64,000 bases of DNA from Stramonita haemastoma (Eukaryota > Mollusca > Gastropoda > Neogastropoda > Muricidae), in contig CM060334.1 in the NCBI GenBank assembly GCA_030674155.1, positions 26,099,537 to 26,163,536 on the forward strand, written 5' to 3'. The position numbers were made by a program, and so were the translations under genes. The notes beneath the pieces were generated by a model. It did not search any database and had not been told where the DNA came from. It worked only from the letters and a program-made list of their open reading frames with translations. Of the stretch, positions 44,627 to 56,524 are shown piece by piece. The number at the start of each line of letters is the position of its first letter. Position 1 is the stretch's first letter.

Positions 44627-45365
44627 GTGAGTGAGAGAGAGAGAGACCAAGTAGGCTGGGAGAGTGATAGGGAAAAGCACAACAACCCAGAGAAAGGTGG
44701 GGGGGGAGGGGGGTTTGTTTTGATCTGACTGAGCATGATATGAAATAAGTGAGAGAAAGAGAAACAAAGTAGGCTGGGAGAGTGATAGGGAAAAACACAA
44801 CAACATATAGACAGGTGTTTTTACCAGACATAACATGAAATGGAATGAATGAGAGTGAGAAAGAGAGACCAAGTAGGCTGGGAGAGTGATAGGGAAAAAC
44901 ACAACAACATATAGACAGGTGTTTTTACCAGACATAACATGAAATGGAATGAATGAGAGTGAGAAAGAGCGACCAAGTAGGCTGGGAGAGTGATAGGGAA
45001 AAACACAACAACACATAGACAGGTGTGGGTTTTTTTTGTTGTTTTGATCTGACTGAGCATGATATGAAATGAGTGAGAGAAAAAGAGACAAAGTAGGCTG
45101 GGAGAGTGATAGGGAAAAACACAACAACACATAGAAAGGTGGGGGGGGGGGGGGGGGGGGGGGGTTGTGTTTGTTTTGGATCTGACTGAGCATGATATGG
45201 AATGAATGAGAGTGAGAAAGAGAGACAAAGTAGGCTGGGAGATTGATAGGAAAAAACACAACAACACATAGACAAGTGTTTCTATCTGACAGAACATGAA
45301 ATAGAATGAATGAGTGAGAAAGAGAGACAAAGTAGGCAGGTAGATTGATTGAGAAAAAAACACAC
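44608..45365 (+). repeat. About 120-bp array containing the JAK stop codon, 7 copies
   Basis: The unit includes CTGACTGAGCATGATATG, GAATGAGTGAGAG, AAGTAGGCTGGGAGAGTGAT and AGGGAAAAACACAACAAC. The first copy spans the last codons and TGA of JAK; the rest lie in the 3' UTR or beyond. One unit has a G run of about 27 at 45137-45163. Confidence 0.94.
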
Positions 45366-45638
45366 ACACTGTGATAGTTTTTTGTTCTTTATTTGCTGAA
45401 AAAAAAAATCAGCTGAAAAAGATTACAGAACCATCATTTCTTCATCTGTGTTCATTAAGTAGATATTATAGTGGATTTTTTGAAGGGTATATGATACATT
45501 AAAAAACAAAAAACAAAAAAATTCCTTCAAGTACAGTCTGCATTCAGTCATATCACTCATTACCTCCACGTCAGAGTGTGCAAGGCCAGTTACAATCAGG
45601 ACGAGAAATTGCTAGTCTTGTTTGTCTCAGGATGAACA

Positions 45639-45644
45639 AATAAA
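45639..45644 (+). promoter_or_regulatory. Candidate polyadenylation signal of JAK
   Basis: This is the first AATAAA on + that I noted beyond the tandem array following the JAK stop. It lies about 1 kb past the stop and just before a SINE insertion. AATAAA is common in AT-rich DNA, so support is weak. Confidence 0.25.
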
Positions 45645-45664
45645 AATACCCTAATATGTGCATG

Positions 45665-45962
45665 ACGCCGCCGCGGTAGTCGAGTGGTTAGGGCGTTGGA
45701 CTCGTAATCTAAAGGTTGCGGGTTCGATCCCAGCTGTCGGCTATGGCGTTGTGCCCTTGGAAAAGGCACTTTATGGCTATTTTCTCACCCCACCCAGGTG
45801 TATAAGGGGTACCAACCTTGTGTTGGGGGGTTAACCCTGCGATAGACTGGCGTCCTATCCAGGGGGGAGTCTATGACTCTCAGTCGCTTAGCGCCACAGA
45901 AACCGGGATAAGCACCGGCCTGATGAGCCTTAGGCTCGGGACAGACTTTAACTTTTAACTAA
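45665..45962 (+). mobile_element. SINE-A copy
   Basis: Head GCCGCCGCGGTAGTCGAGTG, tail ACTTTAACTTTTAACTAA, with 14-bp duplications CTAATATGTGCATG at 45651-45664 and 45963-45976. Confidence 0.94.
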
Positions 45963-45989
45963 CTAATATGTGCATGGGAAACCCTGCAC

Positions 45990-46200
45990 AGCCCACACAC
46001 AGAACAGTACCTCTGCAGCTCTGGCAGCCAGACAATGGAACGTGTGCTGCAGTCCTGCTTGCTACACAAAGCACTCCAAAAGAGGATCTGGCCTGACCCA
46101 CTTTAGTAGCCAGGAAATTCTACGGTGACTTGGAAGACTCACAGCATACTGCTGCCTTCATTGCAGAGGCTATGCTTGTCTGGTAGATGCTTGTGCAAGA
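45990..46200 (+). pseudogene. LINE ORF2 C-terminal fragment
   Basis: One frame reads ERVLQSCLLHKALQKRIWPD, a common last block of invertebrate LINE proteins. Another reads HTAAFIAEAMLVW, its continuation after a frame break. It is a dead fragment. Confidence 0.72.
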
Positions 46201-46271
46201 AAGAGAGAATGAGTAAATGTGGAGATGAATCTTTTGAATCATAACTTGTCACCTGTTTACATCACTGCTGT

Positions 46272-46460
46272 TGTCAGTGGTAGAAGCTCCATGTAATGCC
46301 ATCAGAGTTCTCCATCTTTCTCTGTCTCTGCTAAGTTCTATGATCTCCTGTAGCCCTCCCAGACCACTGATCTCAGTGATGTTGGCAGTGTAGGATGTTG
46401 ATGCTTTTGTCTCTTTTCCTTCTGCCCTCAGCCTTGCCCTGGAGAACTGTCATCATCAGA
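46272..46460 (-). pseudogene. LINE ORF2 C-terminal fragment
   Basis: On - one frame has VLQGKAEGRRKR and the next ISGLGGLQEIIELSRDRERW then RTLM, matching the post-RT G-K-x-x-G-R-R and D-R-x-x-W-R blocks of LINEs. It is frameshifted. Confidence 0.75.
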
Positions 46461-46689
46461 TTTGTTTCTGATTTATAAAGTGCATAAACACTCCTTACTC
46501 GCAGGTATAATCACTGGGAAAGGGGTGGGGTGGGGATGGGGGGATTGGCAAAAGGACAATGGAGTGGGGAGATGGGAAAGAAACGAAATAGTATGAAGTA
46601 CGAACACAAGCAGAAGCACACAAAGAAACACAGAGCACTCACAAACGCACATACACACTCAAGCACGCATGCTCTCATGCATGCACACG

Positions 46690-46754
<65 letters not shown>

Positions 46755-47442
46755 GCAACCCAACAACTGAACGAGCCAGATCAGCATTGATGGATCCCGA
46801 TCTATTGGTCAGAAACAAGGCTTGTTTGGAGAAAAAGTCGACTGCTAACAAAAAACCTTGTAATTTTCCGTCATCTTCTAGACCTTCAGAGAATGCCCTG
46901 AAATGGCAGAGAGGAGGAATGGCAGATTTCTCAAGCGGTATCATCACTTTGTGTAGAATGCCCAAGTTATGGCTATCCTGTCCCCTTCCTCAGTGGTTTT
47001 AACTGTAGTGGTGTTAGATGTGCTTCCCTCCTTCCTTTACTCCAGTTGCATCTTAAAGCATTGACACATGTGTATGAGGTGGCAGTGGTTATGTAGTTTC
47101 TTTGTTTGCTGTTCTATATTATCTATTCATTATTCAAAAACGGTTGCGTATGCGAAATATCACCATTGGTGAACCTTAAGAGCTGTAGCCGAGGACCAAA
47201 AAAGATGTACTTATTATTAGCATTACCATTATTGTTGTTGATAAGGAGGAAACTGATTGTTACAAGAGACATATTTTTTTATGCTCATTATTGGCTTAGT
47301 AAATTGCAATGCGCCTTGGGCTCAAAATGGTAAGGAGAGTGGTCATGTTTTTATTGCTGAACATTTTCAGACAGGTGTGCTTGTAATTTTTTTGCACCTG
47401 TATATTGTCAGACATCAGTTCAGTCTTTATGCTTGAAAACAC
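46461..47442. other. Intergenic, (CA)n and unrecognised sequence
   Basis: 46660-46750 is CACG/(CA)n. 47130-47205 is a fragment of a dispersed repeat (TCACCATTGGTGAACCTTA). No gene is seen. Confidence 0.6.
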
Positions 47443-47871
47443 ATTGTGACGCTCCACCACATAATGAGACGGAGTGCACATGAGGTCATTTTTTAGTTAT
47501 TGACATGTTATCAATGTGCAATAAAGTGGTTATCAAATACAAAAAACAGATTGAAAATTGGACAATTCTGTGCAACATTATTACAAATTGAAATAATAGA
47601 CTACAAGATGTGGCAAAATGAGAAACGGGCAAGTTTATTTTAGTAACAGGTTGTCAGAATGAGTGCTTTGGTATTTTCAAAACGCATTTAAAAGCAAAAG
47701 GAATAAAAATTATACCTTGATATTTCATTATAAGATAAATAAACAGATCTAACTTAATAATCAATCAAAATCACAAAATTGACAACTTGACCCCCACCTG
47801 CCTTTAAAGGCTCCTAGCGCAAAATTGGGTAATGTGCTAAGCGACTCATTTCGTGGTGGAGCGCCACAATT
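47443..47871. mobile_element. 0.43 kb MITE with about 27-bp inverted ends
   Basis: ATTGTGACGCTCCACCACAT at the left and the complement-like ATTTCGTGGTGGAGCGCCAC at the right, with an AT-rich middle and no coding capacity. The superfamily and target duplication are unclear. Confidence 0.72.
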
Positions 47872-48484
47872 GTTTATTTACATTATTTATGTATATATTG
47901 TTTATATATTGTTCATATATGTATATATACATGTATTAAGAAATTACACACCCAATAACATGCACTAGATTTTTAACACTTTTTACTTTTAAAAAGACTT
48001 AAAGGGAGTGGCATGTTTTGCACAGCTTGATGTTTTTTGTCTTAAAGGAGCCGATGCACGCTCCTTTTCAACCTTGCAGTTCATTCAAACCTTCACATCC
48101 TGACTTACCAGTGTATAAACGATGAACTGTGAAAAAAAATTTTTTTTTTTTTAAAGGATGAACTGTGACACAAAATATCAGAAATGTTAGAATAGAGCTT
48201 GCTGCATGCCTTGTGGCTTCAGTCATATCTATCTGCACAGGGCACTCATGCTAGCACTCTCTGTGTGATCTGACCCGAAACTTCAGACTGAGCTGTGATT
48301 GGCTGGTGACAATCTGTTTGAGAAAGAACATGACCTATTCCGTACGATCATGTTGACTCTGACATGGCGAGTTGTGTGAGATGTTGGTTTACAGGGAGAG
48401 AGGATCCATTGTACAGTGGCTGTGCTGACCGTGGGATTCAGGAGACTTGTTTGTCAGCTCCTTTAACCCTTTGGCATTTATTCC
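47872..48484. other. Intergenic, nothing recognised
   Basis: AT-rich, with TATATA text at 47895-47930. It ends at TTAACCCTTTGGCATT, which resembles the end of the nested TTAA element at 22293. Confidence 0.4.
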
Positions 48485-48765
48485 ATCTAGTGGTTAGGGC
48501 GTTGGACTCGTAATCTAAAGGTTGCGGGTTCGATCCCAGCTTTCAGCTATGGCGTTGTGCCCTTGGAAAAGGCACTTTACGGCTATTTTCTCACCCCACC
48601 CTGGTGTTAAAGGGGTACCAACCTTGTGTTGGGGGTTTACCCTGCGATAGACTGGCGTCCTATCCAGGGGGGAGTCTATGACTCTCAGTTGCCTAACGCC
48701 ACAGAAACCGGAATAAGCACCGGCCTGATGAGCCTTAGGCTCGGGACAGACTTTAACTTTTTTTT
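48485..48765 (+). mobile_element. SINE-A copy, 5' truncated by a few bases
   Basis: Starts TCTAGTGGTTAGGGCGTTGG and ends GACAGACTTTAACTTT. Confidence 0.92.
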
Positions 48766-50109
48766 TTAACCAGCCAGCTGGAGATTATCTGGTCAACTCT
48801 ACCCCCCAAAAAAAACAAAAAAACCCAACAACCCAACAACGGAAAAGCCAACAACCCTTCCCCCCAAAAAAAAAACACCTCTCCCCCAAAGCAAAACTAA
48901 AACCAACACAAAAAAAAACATACCCCCTAAACAAAATACACTTTTAAAAAAAATTCTTGAAATCAGACCTGCGGGTACTTGTGTTATGCAACAATCTTTG
49001 CTTTGTTATAGACACCCTCACGGTGTGCTGGTCTGCCTTTGATATGGCCCGATTTGTTATTATTCTGTGGTGCCATGTGTACCTAAAAATGAATTTTTTT
49101 TAATGGAAAATGTGCAAAGCGTTCTGAGCACTATGGGCATTGTTTCAGTAACTTGTGAAGCAGTATGGTTAAAATATATCATAGTCTTTTTTCGTGGGTT
49201 GATGATGTTTTTGTTGTTGTTGGTGGTTTTTTTACAAGGCTGTTATCTTTGATGTAATTTGTTGTCAACTTTTTATACAAAAGTGGAGACTTGTAAGTAA
49301 TGCATCTTTCATGAACTGTTTATATTTTTAAGCTTTGAGATTTTACAGTGCACATAATTGTATGTAGACGTCATGTGATTTTATATATGGGTTTGGGGGT
49401 TTTCGGTGTGGTAGTATATGCCTGGATGTTTTGCCTTGTCTGTTCCGTGAGTGTTGTTGACATCCAGCAGAGCGACATGTTAGATGTCTCTGTGGAGAGA
49501 GGACACAACGCTCTGAGACTTCTGTTGCAAGCAGTAGTGGAGCTGTGGGCTGTTGTGTCCTGCCCATGACGTTGTCACACCAGGACTTTCTTGGTCATCC
49601 CATACACTCACAGTGAACAAAACCAACATCGCTCTGTCGAGAGGACTAAATTCAGCGCGCTCCTTCCTTTTACCTAGTCCGAGTGCGGACAGCACTTGCT
49701 ATAATTAGCACCAGCTGCCCACAGCTGGGCTGGGATGGGATGGATTGATTTTTAGCAGCTGAGAGGAGCTGAAAGTGTGGGGGGGAAACTGACAGCTGTG
49801 TGCTGCTTGGCTTTGACTGTATCTTGCAGAGTGGTTGTGGACAGAGAGTCATGGCCATACCAAAGCAATGTGTGTCCCTTGACAGTAGTGAGTACAGGTT
49901 CCTGCCTGCCTGCCTGCCTGCATAACTGCCTGCCTAGTATGTGACTTGCTGCCTGCCTTTCATCCTGTGCTCTTGTACCAGATGCTGGAGATCTTCTCAA
50001 ACACTTCATGTTCAAACGCTTGGGATTCTTCTGTCCATTTCTGCTGTGAGCGTCCAGCTTTCACATCATTCTGTAGAGGTACAGGGAAATCATGAAGGGG
50101 CCACTGTGG
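48766..50109. other. Intergenic, no gene recognised
   Basis: A-rich tracts (48790-48920) and an unremarkable remainder with a short GCCT repeat at 49899-49935. Frames here are short with no family likeness. Confidence 0.5.
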
Positions 50110-50300
50110 GCTCTTTCAGTATAAATAGCATCCCCATTCTGTGCAAGAAATTTCCCCTTCTCTCACACTTTATTTTTTTCTTTTTTTTTCTTTTTTTTTA
50201 CCTATCATCTCTCTTTTTTTTGCCTTCCCTGTCTAATCTCTAGGCTTTTTTCAAGCAAATCTTACAATTTTTTTTGGCAATCATCGTACGACATTTTCCA
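50110..50300 (+). repeat. Repeat E fragment
   Basis: Starts at GTATAAATAGCATCCCCATT. The 3' end is lost. Confidence 0.6.
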
Positions 50301-50469
50301 TGTATTGTTTCGATCTATCAACCAAGTAGTGATATGGATGGGCACTTTTATGTCCATTCTACATTGTTATTTTATGGTTATATATTTTATGTTTATTGGA
50401 GTGTTTGTTTTTCTGTTAAATGCTTTTTTCTGTAACCTATGGATGATAGATAAAGTGGAATGGCTGGCG

Positions 50470-50775
50470 TCCTCTTGCATTTGGATTTTCTGAACACAAA
50501 CTGCCCCTAGATTTCGCATTCCACCACGAAATCAGGTCAGGCACACATGCTCGCTGGCCTTTTCCTCATTCTAAATACATACCAGCAGCTATAATTACTT
50601 CCAGACTCTCAGCAAGCTTTGTACCACTAGCCTGATAGAGCTTTGACATGTGGTAGCAATTAGTGATGGTCACAGCGTGATGGAAATCTACTCTGTGTAA
50701 ATCCCGGCAAACCTGGGTTCAGGATTCAATTATTCAATCCCGGCAAATCCGGGTTCAGGACTAAGAGGGTCAAAT
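50470..50775. mobile_element. piggyBac-like MITE, degraded
   Basis: CTCTTGCATTTGGATTTTCT at the left to GGACTAAGAGGGTCAAAT at the right. The terminal TTAA is mutated at both ends. Confidence 0.78.
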
Positions 50776-51352
50776 TAAGGAATGAAAGTGATTAATGTGC
50801 TTTGCCATGTAATTTTTGCTTTCTTTGTCGTCCAGCTAGACGTTTAGATATTTGAAGGAATTACATTGTGTTGATTTTGAACTTGTGGTGAATGTTATTG
50901 GAATTTTGTAAATCGATATAAGGTGACAGCCTTGATATGGCCTTTGTTGTCAGTGGGGTAGTAACAGCATGAAGTGAGGTGAAATCATGAAGGACTTGTG
51001 ACAGTTCCAGTTTCACAAAAAAGCTGATGGAGGTTGGATTCTGTTTTCTCTTTTTCAGCGTTGATTTGGTCTTTAAAAAAAAAAAAAATCATTCTACAGT
51101 CTGGTTTTACATTGATTGGGATTGGATTGGTTTTACAGAGGAATAACAATTGAGTATGGCATTTCTGACTTCTTTGAGCTGAATTGTTATGATTTTTTAA
51201 TATAATGGTAGAACATTTTTGTATGTATAAAATTAATGCTACATCAGTGATACATTTTATTCATATTTATCTTTTGTCAACAGCCCTTGAAAAAAAATAG
51301 TCCAGAGCTTTAAATAATTGTTTTTCTGGTTTTTTATTTATTTATTTTTATT
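50776..51352. other. Intergenic, nothing recognised
   Basis: AT-rich. GGTGACAGCCTTGATATGGC at 50921 echoes similar text at 16169 and 19537. Confidence 0.4.
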
Positions 51353-51690
51353 TATTTATTTATTCTTTTATATCAAGGATAATGGAATAAGTGCTCATGT
51401 GCTTTTTTACATCCAGTCCCTGTGTGTATGCAGTTTTGTAAATCTTGTCATCTGTTCCCACCAGCACAGAATGGCCTACTCTTACAAAAAGTTGAACAGG
51501 ATTTAACATGTGCACAAGATGTTCTGCATGCGTTTGCATATGGGGCTTTGGTTTATAGTCTCATCCAAAGGATTTTTGGGGGAGTGGAGTCGGCACTGAT
51601 GTTAACTCCAGGAGAAAAATCCCCTCGAACAAGACTCGAACCGGGTCGTCAAATTGCGAGTGTAATTTTCTGACCACTAGGCCGCAAGAG
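51353..51690 (-). mobile_element. SINE-B copy
   Basis: Full body on - with a degraded head (complement of TGACCACTAGGCCGCAAG). Confidence 0.87.
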
Positions 51691-52530
51691 TGTACTGTTA
51701 CATTTTTTTTTATGCCAAAACTGACTGAAATGCCTGTGGTCTTTTTTGTTGTTGATGTTTGTTATAAGCATGCTTTTTGTACACTTAATCATTGATTATG
51801 TTGCTGTATTTAGTAAATATTATTGCATTATCATTGCTGTCATGTTTACAGGAAGGTTGATTCTTTTCAAGGCCTATGTGAATCGCCTTTGATCATTTTG
51901 TTTCTTTGTAAGCATTTTGTTGTTGTTGTTTTTTTAGGGAGAATCATGCTCCTTATATTTGTGTTAAATATATTTATCGACATAAAAGAATAGATAAATA
52001 AGTATGTAAATAGCTTTGAATGATTGGAATTATTTATCCATGTTTCTCCTCTATATTCTTTCATTGCCTGTCAAAGAATGTGATGTATTACCTTTTTCCA
52101 TGATTTTTTTCTTTAGAAACTTTTTTTTTTTTAGCTTGAATTTTTTTTTCTTTACCGTCTTTTTTTCTTTTAAAAGCTGGAATGCTTGAGTAATGCTCAC
52201 AGCTATCAGTTCCCCTCACTGTACTCAGCATCTTTTGTAAGATTTTTGTTTTGACGTTTTCCAGCTTTGAGAGGTCAGCTTAGTTTTTAATCGGAATACT
52301 GATAATAATGATGCTTACTTGTGTTCTTGTCGTGGATGTTACTCCACATGAACTGCATATTATTGATGGCTTGATGAAAAAAAGCAAATTTATTGCTTAC
52401 TCAATGTTTCATCTGGAAATAAAAATTTTGACTTGACTTGGGGGAAAAATGTAACAAACAAAAAATCATGGACTGAAGTGAAAATCATGGGGAGAGAGAG
52501 AGAGAGAAGAGAGAGAGAGGGGAGTGTGAT

Positions 52531-52585
<55 letters not shown>

Positions 52586-52592
52586 CCCGTGG
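51691..52592. other. Intergenic, AT-rich, then GA and GT tracts
   Basis: 52492-52521 is (GA)n and 52532-52583 (GT)n. AATAAA at 52417 could be a polyadenylation signal, but no transcript end is supported. Confidence 0.5.
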
Positions 52593-52800
52593 GGATGCCG
52601 GGGGCTTTTTCAGTGTGAATAGCATCCCCACCTTCTGGAAATTCTGTGCTGGACATTTCCGCTTTTCAATCTCTGTTTTTGTCTTTCTCCTTACCTTTCT
52701 CTCATCTCTCTTGCTTATTTCTGCCTTCCCAGTCCATTATCCTGCCTTTTTTAAAGCAATTTTTTCCAAAAAAAAATATCAGGTTTTCATCATATGACAT
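52593..52800 (+). repeat. Repeat E fragment
   Basis: Starts GGGGATGCCGGGGGCTTTTT, then GTGAATAGCATCCCCACC. Confidence 0.6.
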
Positions 52801-53928
52801 TTTGCCTGTGATTCTTTTGCTCTGGCAACCAGGTAGTGATACTTATTACTCTGGGATGGGAACAGGATGCCCATTCTGCAGTGTTGTTTTTCCATTTGGC
52901 ATTTTTTATGTCTATTTTTGTACTTTAAAATAATTATCTTTAAAAAAAAAAAAAGGTTTTGGTAGCGTAAGAATGATAAACTAAGTGGAATGGCTAGCAT
53001 CCTCTGCATAGCTTTTAATTTATATGTACAATATTGTACATATAAATGACTCTTGTAAGTTCATTGATAGGTTTTATTCATTTGAGTTTTTTAATTGAAC
53101 CTTTGATAAATAATTTTCAAAATGATAGAGAAGTTGTAGGTGGTTACCTGCTCTCCCATAGAGTATTGCATCACCATAAGAGCAGTGCCACCAATTATTT
53201 ACATATTAAAAAACAAATTCCTGTCCGCATGTGTGGGGGGGGGGGGGTGTTAGAGTGGCAATAAAACTGACCCCCAAAATTTTTATACAGAACTTTGCCA
53301 GGGACTACTTTTGTTGCCGTGGATTCTTTTTCATGCACTGAATTTATGTTGTACACAAGGTATCAGTTTATCCTCTCATCCGAAAGACTAGGTCTCGGTT
53401 CACCACTTCAGGTCTGGTGGATGGGGGAAAAGGTTGGGCACAACTTGGGATTGAACCTGCACACATTGCTTTCTAGGCAAGTGCGCGTTACCTCTGGATC
53501 ACCGATCCACATTAATTTCTTCACATAGCGTTACTGTTGCTGGGTATATGACGGTTGGTTCACATTGATTCTTTCTTTTTTTTCTTTTAACATTTTTATT
53601 TGGGGGGGGGGGGAGGGGGTCACATTGATTCAGTGGTTGGGTCTGATATCATAATTTATAATAATTTTTTTTATCCACAAAGGCATAAAAGAAAGGGAGC
53701 CAGAGAGAAACATTTTTTTGGAGTGTGTTAAATGCAATTTTTTATTTTCACCAGGAGCAAAATTACCCTTGTTATTGCTCTTTTTTAAAAGACAGTTATG
53801 TGTCTGTGTTGTGTTAGAACGTGCAAAAATTACCATTTCTGTTAATGTTTTGATAAAATGACAGTTGTATTATTGTTATATTATTATAGTTTTGTTACTA
53901 TATTATGAATTTATATATTAATATTATT

Positions 53929-53978
<50 letters not shown>

Positions 53979-53989
53979 TTACTGATTAA
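52801..53989. other. Intergenic; SINE-like segment and (TA)n
   Basis: 53370-53510 is a tRNA-SINE-like segment on - (complement of GGATCACCGATCCAC). G runs occur at 53236 and 53604. (TA)n is at 53934-53973. Confidence 0.55.
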
Positions 53990-54240
53990 CTGTTGGCCAA
54001 GGCCAAAACTTGTCAGTTATTGATGTCAAGGTCTACATCCCAGTGCTGTGCTGTAAAGTGTTGAGACTGTCTTCAGCCATGACCAGGTCTTAGCATAACA
54101 TAACCACCTGCACTCTCCTTCAAAGGACAAACAAATCCTCTGAAGTCAGAGTATGGCTGTCTGTGTGGTGAGGTGTGTGAAAAGCGTCAGACACACAGTC
54201 TCTTCATCCTATCTGTATTTGCAATCTCACACTGAATCCA
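53990..54240 (+). repeat. Dispersed repeat, same as 3765-4045
   Basis: GGCCAAAACTTGTCAGTTATT ... CCTCTGAAGTCAGAGTATGG. Confidence 0.65.
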
Positions 54241-54411
54241 AAGGTAAGATGAAGGAGACAGAGTGCATACTCTGGGTGATTCCCCACAGTGTGTGTTGAA
54301 CTAGTCTAAGAAATGCCTAACAACTGATAAATCGTAACATTTATTTTGATTTGTGAATGATTTGTGAATGGCGAGGCAGTGTCTTTAGTGTGTGTGTGTG
54401 TGCTTATTTAT

Positions 54412-55028
54412 TTTATTTTATTCTTTTATATCGAGGATAATGGAATAAGCACTCATGTGCTTTTTTTATTTTATTTTATTCTTTTATATCGAGGATAATG
54501 GAATAAGCACTCATGTGCTTTTTTTCATCCAGTCCCCGTGTGTATGCAGTTTTTGTAAATATTGTCATCTCTGTGAGTGCGCACTAGGAAGTTACTTAGT
54601 ATGAGTTATCTACTTACTTGACTTCTCAAGTGTGACATCTCAAGTGTGCTGTATTTTGGAAAGGTTTTGTATTTTATTTATCATTTATTAATTTATTCTT
54701 TTATTTCGAGGATAATGGAATAAGCGCTCATGCGCTTTTTTACATCCAGTCCCTGTGTGTATGCAGTTTTGTAAATCTTGTCATCTGTTCCCTCTGGCAC
54801 ACAATGGCCTAGTCTTACGTAAAGTGGAACAGGATGTAATGTGTGCGCAAGATGCTCTGCATGCGTTCGCACACAGATCCTTGGTTTATAGTCTTATCCG
54901 AAGGACTTTTGGGGAGAGTGGAGTCAGCGCCGATGTTAATTCCAGGGGAAAATCCCCTCAAATGGGAATCAAACACATGTCATCAAATTGTGAGGGCAAT
55001 GTTCTGACCACAAGGGTATCTCGTCCCC
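54412..55028 (-). mobile_element. SINE-B copies: two partial and one full
   Basis: 54412-54470 and 54475-54570 repeat the 3' body in tandem. 54690-55028 is a fuller copy ending with the complement of TGACCACAAGGGTATCTCG. Confidence 0.82.
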
Positions 55029-55109
55029 CATGTGTGTGTGTGTTTGCAGATTTTTGTAGGTGCTATTATTTATTTATCTTGCAAACTTACCAAATACTTT
55101 ATGCATGAA

Positions 55110-55310
55110 ATACTGCAGAGGGCTTTTATAAAGAGCATCCCCACTTTCTGTAAATTCTGGGCTAGAAATTTCCCCTATTGCTCTGTTTCTGGGGGGTTTT
55201 CTTTATTTTTCTGTCCTTTCTCTCTCTTGCTTTTTCTGCCTTCCCAGTCCATTTTCCCACCCTTTTTTCCAAGCATATCTAAAAACTTTTAGCTTCAGAC
55301 GTTGTGGGAC
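55110..55310 (+). repeat. Repeat E fragment
   Basis: TATAAAGAGCATCCCCACTT at the start. The 3' end is missing. Confidence 0.6.
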
Positions 55311-55559
55311 ACTTTGCTTGTATTGTTTTGTTCTTGGGACCAAGTAGTCAAATAGCAGATAATTGGGGTGGTTACAGGATGCTCATTATGTACTGTTATT
55401 TGCCTATTTGGGTTTTTAATCCTTTGACATCTTTGTAGTTGTTTTTCTGGGTTTTTGCTTTGTTTTTACCATTTTTGGAAACCTGGGGCAGATGAGTTAG
55501 ATGGAAAAGCTGGTGTCCTCAGCCATCCTGGTTTTATTGGCCCTATGAAATGAAGTGTT

Positions 55560-55569
<10 letters not shown>

Positions 55570-55591
<22 letters not shown>

Positions 55592-55595
55592 GGGG
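55570..55595 (+). repeat. G homopolymer
   Basis: About 26 G. Similar long G runs are at 42067, 45137 and 23996. Confidence 0.95.
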
Positions 55596-55619
55596 AGCAG
55601 GGGCGGGGTGGTTTGGCTT

Positions 55620-55800
55620 TCATCAGATGGATACCTCAGTCTCTGTGACAAAGGCAGCTGTACACTGTAGGTCCTCCCAGCCTCCATAGAGCTTCTTGGC
55701 CACGGGGGTGGTAGGGGTCAGTCGGGCCAGATCCTCTTTTGGAGTGCCTTAGGTAGCGGGCAGGACTGCAGCACCTGTTCTGTTGCCTGGCTGCCAGTCT
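55620..55800 (-). pseudogene. LINE ORF2 C-terminal fragment
   Basis: On - one frame reads TEQVLQSCPLPKALQKRIWPD then a stop, and the other KKLYGGWEDLQCTAAFV, the next block. It is the same family as 45990-46200, broken by a frameshift. Confidence 0.78.
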
Positions 55801-56430
55801 TGCAAGTCTTTGTGTTGCCTATGTGGAGTTTTGAGGAGTTAGCCTTTGTGTTGCCTATGTGGAGTTTTGAGGAGTTAGCCTTTGTGTTGCCTATGTGGAG
55901 TTTTGAGGAGTTAGCCTTTGTGTTGCCTATGTGGAGTTTTGAGGAGTTAGCCTTTGTGTTGCCTGTGTGGAGTTTTGAGGAGTTATCCTTTGTGTTGCCT
56001 GTGTGGAGTTTTGAGGAGTTAGCCTTTGTGTTGCCTGTGTGGAGTTTTGAGGAGTTAGCCTTTGTGTTGCCTGTGTGGAGTTTTGAGGAGTTATCCTTTG
56101 TGTTGCCTGTGTGGAGTTTTGAGGAGTTATCCTTTGTGTTGCCTGTGTGGAGTTTTGAGTTGTTGGCCTTTGTGTTGCCTATGTGAAGTGTTGAGGAGTT
56201 AGCCTTTGTGTTGCCTATGTGGAGTTTTGAGGAGTTAGCCTTTGTGTTGCCTATCTGGAGTTTTGAGGAGTTATCCTATGTGGAGTTTTGAAGAGTTATC
56301 CTTTGTGTTGCCTATCTGGAGTTTTGAGGAGTTATCCTATGTGTGTTTTGAGGAGTTATCCTATGTGGAGTTTTGAGGAGTTATCCTTTGTGTTGCCTAT
56401 GTGGAGTTTTGAGGAGTTAGTTAGTTAGTT
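55801..56430 (+). repeat. 36-bp minisatellite, about 17 copies
   Basis: The unit is TTTGTGTTGCCTATGTGGAG plus TTTTGAGGAGTTAGCC. Ten copies happen to stay open in one frame. Confidence 0.95.
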
Positions 56431-56524
56431 ATTCAGGTTGAAGGTATTGTATATTCAAGGAGACTAGGAGATGTTGATTGAGATTAACTTGAAGTGGTCA
56501 GTGGAGCTATAAACATGAAAGGAA

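Noticed and set aside
44282..45369. Long - strand frames opposite JAK exon 17 and its 3' array
   Set aside because: They are antisense shadows of the exon and of the 120-bp repeat.
55801..56186. Repeat protein with 12-residue unit LPMWSFEELAFV
   Set aside because: The 36-bp unit is a multiple of three and merely lacks a stop; later units break the frame and codon pattern shows no constraint.
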